Positions 30,113-39,465 of a stretch of DNA of 64,000 nt are shown piece by piece (positions within the stretch are counted from its first letter, which is position 1; each line of letters begins with the position of its first letter). The stretch is from Haematococcus lacustris. Its lineage: Eukaryota; Chlorophyta; Chlorophyceae; Chlamydomonadales; Haematococcaceae. The DNA is taken from assembly GCA_030144725.1 (NCBI GenBank), contig JASKMD010000031.1:11389862-11453861 (forward strand), read 5' to 3'. The position numbers and the translations under genes are program-made. The notes below the pieces were generated by a model. The model made no database searches. It saw nothing but the letters and a program-made list of their open reading frames with translations, and was not told the DNA's origin.

Positions 30113-31833
30113 GCTGCTGCTGCTGCCGCCGCTGCTGCTGCCGGGTCAGGCCAGGGAGTGAGTCAGGAGGCGGCCCTGGTGCAGATGATAGAGAACCTTG
30201 GCCGCATGGCCCTGACTGGCGTGCCCATGCCTTTTGACAAGTCACGTGACTACGTGTACCAGGTGAGGCCTAGACGTCAGGCCAGCGCACGCACCAGGAT
30301 CAGAGCTAACAGCCAAGGAGCTGCGCCAACAGCCAACAGCCAAGGAGCGCCACCAGCCAGCGCCAGCGACAGCAACAAGAGCGCTAGCGACAATAGGCAA
30401 CAGCCAAGGATTGCCAACAGCCAAGGAGTTACGCCAGCAGCAGCAGCAGCAACAGCAGCAATGCCATGCAACATCACATTGACAGCTAGCAACCAGCTCA
30501 CAAGTTCATAGTAAGTCAGGGCCTCCCCTCCTCCCCTTACCATCCTCCCCCTCCTTGCCATCCTCTCAGCCTCTCTTCTTCTTCACAACTATGCCCTTTC
30601 CCATCCCTCCTCCTTCTCATCCGGGCCCCCTCTGCCACCCCTTCTCATCACACCTCCTCCCACCGACCTCACTCCTCCCTCACCCTACTGCAGCTGCCCC
30701 CCTGCCTCCCCCATCCCCTCGGCCTACCATCGCAGGACCAGCTTCACGGCCTGGAGGGGCGCCCAGTGGCTGACACCAGCAGCCTGCCCCAACACAGCGA
30801 CCTCAGCGAGGGCGAGAAGGAGGAGAAAGCAGCAGCAGCAGGCGTGGGGGAGGCAACAGGAGCAGCAGGGGGGGCGCAGTGGGAGGGGGAGTACTTGCCG
30901 GAAGGCCCCAGGCACTATGGACCTCAGTGGGTGCTGCTGGCCTTTGACCAGCCGGTCACGGCGCCGGCGGTGGGTGGCGGCTGGGCCCGGGGGAGGTAGG
31001 CAGGGGAGGGGAGGGGGAGTGGGGAGGACAGGCCGCAGGGGAAGGCAGACAAGGGAGGGGAGGGGTGAGGGGGGGACACACCCCAGGGGTGTGTGCTTCC
31101 CGCCTGCCTGCATGCTTGCATGCTTGCAAAGCCGCAAACACTCGTGGTGCCTTGGGGTGTGCAGGGGGCCCTGGTCATTGGCGCCAAGTTTGACGGCGAC
31201 ATTCACGGTGAGAGCTGCCGGCTGGCGTTCTATGGCCGCTTGGTGACCCTCATCAATCCATCCAAACCCGCAGAGCTGCAGCAGCTGCGCGTGTACAAGG
31301 TACGATGGGGGAAGGGAGGGGCGTGTGACAGTGTGCTCGTGTCAGGGCTGCCGAGGCAAAGCAACTCGAGGCTAGACGGGTATGGCCTTGCCTGGGTAGG
31401 TCAGCTGGCTCACGCAAGTGAATACTTCTTTTCCCGTGAAATAGCTCTAACAGGCCTAGTGGAGATGCTAGAGCAGGTCACGCTTCCTCGCCCCTCGTGC
31501 CGCTCGTTTTTATTGACCCATCGTGCCTGGCATTGTGAGCAGATGAAGGAGAAGCGCGGCGTCATAGAGCGCATCAACGAGGATCAGGGCAATGCGATCG
31601 TGCGGGGTATGTTTAAGAAGGAGACCGACCCCGCTATCTACACCGGCCTCCGGGTGGTCACCGGCCGGGGCGAGGACGGCATCATCGAGTCCAGTTTTGG
31701 CAAGTCCGGCAAGCTCAAGGTGCACTTCGCCAAGGGCATCCAGCAAGCTGGCCGAAGCAGCTCGGACAACGCAGTGATCCTAAGGTGCAAGCGATACATT
31801 TATGAGCATGACCGGAAGCGACTGCGGCAATGA
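26227..31833 (+). CDS. EEFSEC: Selenocysteine-specific elongation factor eEFSec
   Basis: Thirteen exons join in frame: 26227-26326, 26408-26508, 26794-26944, 27199-27284, 27400-27514, 27817-28004, 28400-28495, 28839-28985, 29455-29536, 30150-30262, 30736-30969, 31165-31299 and 31543-31833. The GTPase domain has G1 GHVDSGKT, switch I KERGITLDLGFSSF, G3 DCPGHASLIRTIIGG and G4 NKCD. Next come FAIDHCFPIKGQGTVLTGTV and VAVGDTIELPGLKLSKQVKSM (domain II), GDRVGICVTQLD and ERGLACAPGTV. The C-terminal domain IV has GVIERINEDQGNAIVRGMFK and IIESSFGKSGKLKVHF. This factor carries Sec-tRNA to the ribosome at UGA codons with a SECIS element, so the organism makes selenoproteins. Exon 11 has an acidic KEEKAAAAG insertion. 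Length (~612 aa) fits the family. The gene looks intact; several introns carry triplet tracts. Confidence 0.96.
26950..27096 (+). repeat. AGC/CAG-rich tract in eEFSec intron 3
   Basis: Imperfect CAGCAC, AGCAGC and AGTAGC runs begin right after the donor at 26945. Confidence 0.8.
29540..29660 (+). repeat. (CAG)n/(CAA) tract at the 5' end of eEFSec intron 9
   Basis: GCAGCAGCAACAGCAGTGGC units start within 15 bp of the donor at 29537. Confidence 0.85.
29857..30143 (+). repeat. (CTG)n/(CCG) array ending at an eEFSec splice acceptor
   Basis: About 285 bp of GCTGCT/GCCGCT triplets end about 7 bp before the acceptor CAG at 30149. With the CAG tract at 29540-29660 of the same intron, the transcript could fold CAG against CTG and bring the two splice sites together. 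Confidence 0.9.
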
Positions 31834-31945
31834 CTTGCATGTCCTTGCCAAAGCATCTGTACAATAGACCTCCATTGTGAGCCATCTCTCAGCTCGTCAG
31901 GTTGCAAAATGCTCACAAGCATGGGTAAATAAACAAAGCTCGCAC

Positions 31946-33632
31946 CTAGGCGAGCCGCGGCTTTTTTTGCTTGTGCGCAATGAGCGCTAGGACATCATCT
32001 GACATTGTGGTGATGCCTTCTTCCGTTGCTTCCGGCTTGGCCTTGCGCTGTCCGAAGTGTCGCACAAACGCCTTAGCCTGGCTTGGCAGCCCAGCATCAC
32101 CAACTGTGGGAGAGGTGGGGGCTGCAGCAACGTGGTCGGCACTCTGCGCACCCTCGTCGGCAAACCCGCCGTTGCCGACTGTTGCCTTGGTTGCCTTACG
32201 AGCCGCGATGGCGGTCTGAGCTTTGGCCTTGTCGACCTGTGCCAGGTAGTGATCGCGCTCCCGCTTGGCTGCGCTGACTTCCGCAGCCAAGCGCTGCTCG
32301 CGCACCTGCACGTTGTTATCGCGGAAACAAGGCCCGCAAAACACATGACGCAAAGCATGGCTGGGATTCCAAACCCTAGCCCAGGTCAAAGCTGCAAGCA
32401 CAAGGGTGGCGTCCTTTCGTGCATGTGCGACAGTCCTTGCATCCTTAACTGCCAGCAGACAAAGGCCAGGCACTGGCATGAGGCACGTAGCTGGGAACGA
32501 CATCAGTGTCGTCATTGAGGAGGTATACACAGCAACAACTCACCGCATTCTGGTATGCAATGTCCTCTGTCAGATGATCCCACTTGAAGTGCTTTAGGTA
32601 CTTGAGGCACCACAGGTCTTCATAATACGCGCTGCGCCGTTTGCCTCCAATCTGCTGCCCATTCAGAGCCAATGCTGTGCGCTTGGCAATGCGTTTGTCA
32701 GCAAACTCCACCCAGCCCTCCGTGAAGTTCTTGCCTGCAAGGGTTAGGGTTAGGGTTCAGTGCCCTAGACAAAAGGCAACAGAAGCAAGGCCATGCTTGT
32801 GTGGACTGTGTACAGCTGCACAATGATCGGCAACAGGGCGGCTACTAAGGGGAGGGAGCTACTAAGGAGGTGAACCAGCCTGCCCTCCTCCCATCCCCTG
32901 CTTGCTTGCCTCCTTGCTTGCCTGCCCTCCACTCTACACCCCCCCTGCATGTTCCCTGAGCTGGCAAACACTGGACGAGCCAGACTAGGCCATCCCTTAC
33001 AGCCCCACAGGCATGTGTGACCCTTGGTTTTGGGGTGCTGTACACTGCTGACTGCTTTGTAATGTAAGTGCAGTGCAGGTGAGCACCTGTGTTGCCGCCC
33101 TTCTGCTTGCGCAGCCGCCGTGCACCGCTGTCCTCAGGCGTGCAGTACACTCGCAACACCTCCCCATGCACCGAGAGCAGCTGCTTCAACTTCATGGGCT
33201 TCATGTGGGGTGGAATCCTGGGCAATGGGAGCACAGGCTGGTGATGGCTTGCACCTGACACATAGTGTGAAAGGGAAGCACAGCGTGGGGCACTGCATAC
33301 CTGCTGATGTAAATGACACCTCGTTTGTCATAGTCAGCCTTAATACGCTTCAGCTTCTCCGCTGTCAGCACCTTGCTTTTCGACTTCCTCTGCTGTGGGA
33401 ATGCTCCTGCAGACCCATGTTCTGATGACACTGGTGCGGCTGCTGTTGCTTCCTGAGCAGAGCTGCCACTGCCTGCATTGTCCTGCTGCAAAGCTTCATC
33501 CAGTGCTGGCCCGTCATCTTCTGGCTGCTGCTGCGGCGGCCTTGCTACTGACGCCTGCTCCACCGCAGATGGGATAACTGCTCCTTGCTTTTTAGACTTC
33601 TTTTCTTGCAGCAAGGACTGCCTTCCGGCCAT
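31946..33632 (-). CDS. ESF2: ESF2/ABT1-type 18S rRNA processing factor
   Basis: Four exons in frame: 33632-33301, 33217-33087, 32734-32544 and 32305-31946. The first ~85 residues are Lys/Gln/Ser-rich and disordered. Then comes the atypical RRM of this family: RGVIYISRIPPHMKPMKLKQ, LLSVHGEVLRVYCTPED, KNFTEGWVEFADKRIAKR and LNGQQIGGKRRSAYYEDLW, with LKYLKHFKWDHLTEDIAYQ following. A REQRLAAEVSAAKRERDHYL coiled tail ends at KKPRLA and the stop at 31946. Yeast Esf2 and animal ABT1 act in the nucleolar small-subunit processome with the helicase Dhr1/Dbp8; the role here is inferred from similarity. The C-terminal half carries an Ala-rich insertion. The start is the first ATG; a divergent gene begins about 200 bp away. 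Confidence 0.92.
32735..32760 (+). repeat. Interstitial TTAGGG-like repeat in an ESF2 intron
   Basis: Three GGGTTA units lie within 25 bp directly inside the intron, next to the acceptor of the exon beginning at 32734. Chlorophyte telomeres are usually TTTAGGG or TTTTAGGG, so this short TTAGGG run may be chance. Confidence 0.6.
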
Positions 33633-33828
33633 GCGCAATTGTTGGGAAGCTAGGTGCGACGGACTTCACGACCTTTGTTGCGTGGTTCTGCCGGTTACCC
33701 AGTAAGGGGGCTAGTGGCATGCGGAAGTTATGTTTAACCACTTGTCAGTTGTACTTAATGCAGGAGTCAAACGTCAGCGCTGTAGTGCAGTGCAGACCAA
33801 ACAATACTCTCCCGAAGCCACACCCGAT
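33633..33828. promoter_or_regulatory. Compact bidirectional promoter
   Basis: Only 196 bp lie between the ESF2-like start codon (minus) and the start of the next gene (plus). No clear TATA box is visible. Transcript starts would have to lie inside this stretch. Confidence 0.5.
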
Positions 33829-35371
33829 ATGGGGAGCTGTCTTAGTCGCGCTGAAGAGCCCGAGTCAGTTAGCGCGAGCGTCAAGTTGCCAGACAACACT
33901 GCAAATAAGACTAGCGCGAGCAAACCAGGTGAATGCTTGGAGCTGACGCAATGCGGGTTGCTACGGTCAACATTCCATCAACACACTCCAGTCTGATGAG
34001 CCCTGGCACTGGAACAAGCCCTGTGCATTGCCTAGAAACAGCTTATGCCGCATACTGTCAGCACTACAAGTTTCAACGCCGCGTTGACCAAACGCTGCTG
34101 ACTCTATTTGCAGGAACCCCAGTCAAGAATGTTGATTGCGAAGCAGTCACGAGTGTTCAGCCAGTAAAGGATAAGGAACCCTTGGACGTGCAGCCTTGCA
34201 TCGAGGAGGCCCCAGCTAGCAATGGCATCGATGCCGACGAGGTTGTTGTCGCTCTGTCGTTGCCAGCGAGCCCTGCTAAATGCGAGCCGGTAGCCGTGAG
34301 TCAGGCTTGTGCCGCCCCTGAGCCTGCACCCCTTGCTGTTGAGGCGGCGGCAGTGGCTATTCATGATCCACTTATCAGCAGCAACGCGGCATCAGATGCA
34401 GTGGCTGCTGAGGCAGTACCAGCAATTGAGGCTGCCTCCGCAACCACAGAGCAGTTTTCTACTATTCCCGTCGTCCCTCCCTCACCCGCCACACTGTCAG
34501 AGCCAGAACCAGATCTACCAGCTACCCCTGCCCCGTCTGTACACACCTCAGATGTGTCTGGCGTGCCCAATGCTGATCCTGGCAGCAAGGACAAACCAGA
34601 GGCTGCGAGCAGCAAAGCCCAGACATCACCACCTGAGCAGCACACTGCAGCACCCTCCATTATTGAGGCCAAGCCTCCAGCTGCAGCTGATAACAAAAAG
34701 AACACGCCTGTCAGTCGTGCACCTTTCAACACCACGCCAGCAAAGACTTGGGAGTCTGCGACAGCCCCGGCAACACCGGTGTCTGCCCCAGCTCATGCAC
34801 CTTCGGTCAAGGCAGCTGCCGATAGCAGTGTCACGCCATCACCGCAAAAGACCACCACCCCTGTCCAGCCCAGCTCCTTGTACAGGCCGCCACGCCCGTC
34901 CCCAGCTCCCAAGCCAGCAGCTCGACCAGTCTTCCAACCAGGCAGCAGGTTCAACTTCCGCATTGATGGTGAGTCACATGCCTAGGTTGCGCATCTATTC
35001 GCATGTATGTACAGCTCTGGGCATTACACACAGCTGACTACTGCCACACCTTTCATGCTTATGTTCCATGTGAAGCAAAAATGCAATGTCATGTCCGTCA
35101 CTCCTGGATTATCCAACGACACCCACTGTTTGAATGTTCTGCAGGCACAATGACACCACGCACACAGACTATTGTGTCATTCCTCCCACCCAGCCATGTC
35201 CCTACGAAAAAGGTGGTCGCCCCCATTAACCATGCTGCTGCTTACGCTGCAAGCCTTCTCTCTCTGTCTGTGGCTGGTGGAGAAGCTGGCGCAGACAAGG
35301 CCGCGAAGAAGAAGACGAAGCCTAAACCCAAATACAAGAAGACGGGCACAGGCAAGAAGCGCATCAACTAA
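33829..35371 (+). CDS. Disordered protein with N-myristoylation-like start, unknown function
   Basis: I do not recognise this gene. Exons 33829-33928, 34114-34968 and 35145-35371 join in frame with GT-AG introns (about 394 aa). The start MGSCLSRAEE has Gly2, Cys4 and Ser6, a pattern for N-myristoylation with possible palmitoylation. The middle (about residues 40-300) is Pro/Ala/Ser/Val-rich and acidic and is probably disordered. Residues ~300-320 repeat PRPSP/RPVF motifs. The end has a folded-looking segment TIVSFLPPSHVPTKKVVAPI and a lysine-rich tail KKKTKPKPKYKKTGTGKKR. A membrane-anchored, basic-tailed adaptor is one inference. An upstream in-frame start at 33730 would add 33 residues and bury the motif. 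A fragment of exon 2 is duplicated at 36604-36800. Confidence 0.75.
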
Positions 35372-35923
35372 ACTGAAGGGGTTTTGACAACATGCTTCCC
35401 CATGGCAGCATGTGTTTGGTGCATGTTTGATGTTTATGCCCCAGAGATCTGCAACGAGACCTATGTATGCAGCATGATTGGTTGCACGTCATTTGATGTA
35501 TCTGCCATCCGATCGTTCCTAGTTTGCCTGGTCATGTGAGCATGTGGTTAGTGTGATACGGATATGTGTACAATTGCCGAGTGTACAATTGCCATCTGAA
35601 TCCCTGACTTGTTTGTGAATTACATTGCATGGTCTCAGGCCCTGAGACCATGCAGGGCCCTGAGTCAGGGTTGTTTACACCGCATGTGCAATTGTCTTCC
35701 GAGTACCGAGGTCGTTGACCACCGGAATTGTTCTTGCACACTGTTATTGTTATTATTTCTGCCCACACTGCAACCCAAGTCAGCCTTAAGACTACTGACC
35801 CGCAACCTGAAAATGTAAACTCTGGCTTCACCCAGTAACAGCGCGCCTCACATGATGGTACAGTTCAAGGGTCTCCAGCGTAGAAGTGATGGCCCACGGG
35901 AGCTGCCTTGAGTCTTGTAACCG
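35372..35923. other. Convergent 3' intergenic region with a perfect hairpin
   Basis: Between two converging genes. A perfect inverted repeat with 14 bp arms and a 1 nt spacer spans 35626-35654 (TGCATGGTCTCAGG arm). A related partial copy (GGGCCCTGAGTCAGGG) follows at 35655-35670. No coding sequence is seen. Confidence 0.6.
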
Positions 35924-38900
35924 TCAATCTGCACCATGGCACTGAAGGCACTTGTCAGGCTCAATATACACAGGCACATCAACACCACGAGCCAGCTGTT
36001 CAGATGCTATTGAGGTGTGTCCTGAGCTACCAGATGCTATTGAGGGGTCCTGAAGGGAATGTTGGCCAGCTGGTATGAACCTGCTTGCCTGGGCCTGCTT
36101 GCACGGCAGCTTGTACTTTGCCAGCAGCTCCTCCTCGCTACACAAGCTCGCGGTCCAGCTTGAGCGCTTGACCCTGCAAGGCAGCATCATCCCGTGGCTG
36201 ACCATGCGCATCATGCAGAGGGCTGTCCTTTGCAGCTGCTGTCAGCCATACCAGGCTGGCGCTGTCACACCATTTGACAACCAACAGCAGCCACACCTGC
36301 ATCGTGGCACTGCTGCCACATCAGCACATTAGCCAAACCCTGTTACATAGCCTAGCCAAATCCTTTTACTCAAGCCTGAAGTCTGTAGTTGACAAAATTA
36401 ACAGTTTGCATGGTTGCACCAGCAAGGCAAACAGTGCACCCAGTTCTGACAAGAGGTAAGCTACCGGTTCAGTGCAGCGCACTGGCAGTCAAAGATAAGG
36501 CATCCTGGAACACACACACACACACCCTGGAAGCACCCTGGAGCACACACACCGCTGGAAGTGTGGCTGCTGCCCACCGGCCGTGCAACACCATCAGGGT
36601 GTGACAGACCCTGCGCCACCAGTGTGTGCCCCAGCTCCTGTGCCTCCACCCAAGGCAGCTGCCGAGAGCAGTGTCACCCTATCACCGCAAAAGACCACCA
36701 CCCCTCCAGTACAGACCAGCTCCCAGTACAGGCCGCCACGCCCGTCCCCAGCTCCAGGCCTACAGCTCGGCCAGTCTTCCTGCCGGGCAGCAATGCACAG
36801 CTGAGAGGCCCCACCTGTGCAGGGTGTGGCCTGCCTCCTCAAACGTCTGGTGGTGTAGCTTGCTGCCAGCTCGGGCCGCCTCCTGCTGCATGGCCTGGCT
36901 GGGGGGGCAGGTGATGATGATGCGGCTGCCGGGGGCACTCATGAGGTAGGTGCACCTGCATGGCCAGGGGTGTCAGGGAGGGGCTTGGAGGGGGCAGTGG
37001 GGCGTGGCGAAGGTCAGGGGACTGAGGCTGGGTGGGGCAAAGCAGGGCAGGGTGTGGGTTGGGTGGGTAAGGCAGGGGGTGGGGCTGAGGAGGGGCATGG
37101 CAGGTGGGGAGGGGCACAGTGTTGCTAGAATGGACTAACAGCACCCTAGGGCCAGGGTGCAGTGGGCAGGGGTTGTGTGTTGTTGCGGCTGGGTTACAGC
37201 TGTTCGTAGGTCACACAAGCCTGGCATCAACCGGGTTGGCCAGGGCGGGTTTGTGATGGAGGCGCTAAGCAGCAGCTGGAGGGGCGCCTGGGTTTGAAAC
37301 CTGCTTGGGCCAAGTCACCAGCTGCCATCACCTCCTGAGCTGCCCTGCAGCTTCATTGGCCTCAGCCTTCCCACCCACTGTGCAGCACTGGAGCAGCAGC
37401 GCCCTGCTGCCTGGCCCCTGCCTGCCCCTCCCCCCTGGACCCCCCTCCCCTGCTGACCTCAGCAGCCGTCTGGCCTGGCGGCGTGTGAGGTAGCCGATGA
37501 GCCCCTCCATCAGCCACACCACGGGCTGGTCCGCCTGGAAGCCAGCCTGGGCCAGGGCGCTGCGCAGCTGGTGGGGCCGGGCCAGGTCAGCCACCAGGGC
37601 GTGGCGCGCGTGGCAGGCCAGGGGCAGGGCGCCCAGCACGCGCTGCTTCAGGGGCTCCAGGGCTCCGGAGTCAACCTCAAACACAACAGTGCCGGAGGGC
37701 CAGCTCAGCCGCCAGGCGCGAGCGTCAAGGCCAGCGCCCAGGATCACCACCTGATGCAGCCCCATGCTGTTGCTGCTGCCGCTGCCATCCATGGGTGCAG
37801 TGACATCCGCATCATGAAGCTCGCCCTGCTGGCCTGTGGCTACAGGAGCTTGTTGGGCCACAGCACTCAGCAGCTTGTCATCAAGGGACACAGTGCGCAC
37901 CTGCAAGGTCCATCATGAGCAATAGTCAGATTTATTAGGCATGGGGCACATGAGCGTGCTGCTTCAGCGGTGAGAGTTTGCAGCGGCCAGGGCATGGCTA
38001 AGAGGCAAGGGCTACTCCTTGCGGAGCTGACATGGCGTATAGAGGGCAGCGTGGGTGCCAGCCGGCAGGGCCAGCCATGGGTCGCTGCCTCATCTGCCGC
38101 ATTGTTTGGTATTTGAGAGCTTGCAGCTGCCAGGTCATCTGAGATCTTGCAGTTCATCTTACATCGCCAGCATGCAAAGGGCAGCGGCGGGCTGCTGATG
38201 AGCCACTGTGGCCACTTGTAGCGTCCTGCATGTCTGTGTCAAGCACCTGGCTGAAGCCCAGCTGGTCAGGGAGCTACCTCACACTGAATGCATGCAAGTA
38301 AAACAGCGGGAGGCTAGCTTCCACTAGTGGAACTATCAATAGTCCAGGGTTTGGCCATGTGACCCTCAACATGGTGGAGCAGCTGTCATGGTTTTGGGGG
38401 GCTGCTCTGCTGGACCCGCTGCTCAGCTGCCAAGGGTGCTCCAGGCGGACTGAACAGAAGGAACACAGCTTCCACCTGATTGCATGGGTGCTCCAGGCAG
38501 ACCCAACATAAGAAAAACAGCCTGCAGCTTTTCTTTCTGTATGGTGTTGAGCTTGTGTCGCCTTGCTCACCGCCATCAAGGCCTGCACCCCTGCTTTAAC
38601 CCAGCCTTCTGCCCCTGAGCTTGGCCCCAGCTGGCAGTGCGTGACAAACAGCTTGTCAAACAGAGGGTTGTACAGCAGGCCATGAGCACGGTAGTCAAAC
38701 CCCAGAGGGCTGTCAGGCAGGCCAGCCAGGTCATCAATGGGGAGCCCTGCTGCTGCCAGCGCCCCACGCAGCCTGTAGAAGCTGACCTGCGTTTAGGGCA
38801 ACATGACACAAGCCCTTAATGACAGAGGCGCAGTGCCAGATTGGGCAGTTGGGGGTGCAGGCTTGGGTCAGAAACCCTAGCACGACAGACCTGCACAGCC

Positions 38901-38961
38901 GTCATCTCAACCGCGGTAAGCTCCGGAAGCATCTCCGTCATTGTTTGTGGAGGTAAGCTCC
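35924..38961 (-). CDS. Leucine carboxyl methyltransferase-like (PPM/LCMT family) SAM methyltransferase, copy B
   Basis: Same exon plan as copy A at 1745-4169, on the opposite strand: exon 1 38961-38911 (MTEMLPELTAVEMTAVQ), exon 2 about 38788-38573, exon 3 about 37906-37470 with VVILGAGLDARAWRL, exon 4 about 36950-36800 with YLMSAPGSRIIITCPPSQ, and exon 5 about 36173 to a stop at 35924 with WTASLCSEEELLAKYKLPC. The SAM site, FEVDSGALEPLKQ and WLMEGLIGYL motifs are intact. Exon 3 protein is nearly identical to copy A over the catalytic core but differs in the linker, where copy A has a Ser/Pro-rich stretch. The last exon is longer than in copy A and ends IEPDKCLQCHGAD. A piece of the neighbouring hypothetical gene sits in its last intron. 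Substrate unknown. Confidence 0.78.
36604..36800 (+). pseudogene. Duplicated exon fragment of the 33829-35371 gene
   Basis: It matches 34790-34950 closely (KAAAESSVT.SPQKTTTP, YRPPRPSPAP and a diverged RPVF..GS end) in the same orientation. No flanking exon is copied. It lies antisense in the last intron of methyltransferase copy B. A CA-rich microsatellite (36510-36555) precedes it. Confidence 0.8.
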
Positions 38962-39465
38962 GGAAGCGGGGAGGGGAGTGCGACAAAACCGACAAGGAAG
39001 CAGCCTGGGTATTTATGGGTGTTGTTTATGGGTGTTTCCAGCCTGTGTCTCCAGCCAGCGTGTTTCTAGCCTGGGTCCTTCTCTTGGTCCTTGGTTTGGA
39101 TACTAATCTGTCACGGAGGAATGCCGCTGGTCTGCTACTCCCAGTTGGATATGGTGCATGCCGACAATATGTCCGCCACGTGTACTATGTAGTACTATGT
39201 AGTCTTGTAGGGTGTCCGAGGGTGGCGAACGTCGGAAAGTCGGATACAAGTACCCCAAACCTATCAGTCACTGCCCAATAAGAGGCTCTGATAAGTCGCG
39301 TATTAGGGGTCGCAAAGCGGTCTGAAACCTTCCGACGAAGCAGTACACAGCGGAAATGTACGTCGGGAGGTTCAACGGCAAGACTTGATGAAGCTCAAGG
39401 TCAGACCATGGCAAGCCCCCCTTGCGTTGCTCTGCACTAGAGGTTGCCTGTCACACCTTGTGACT

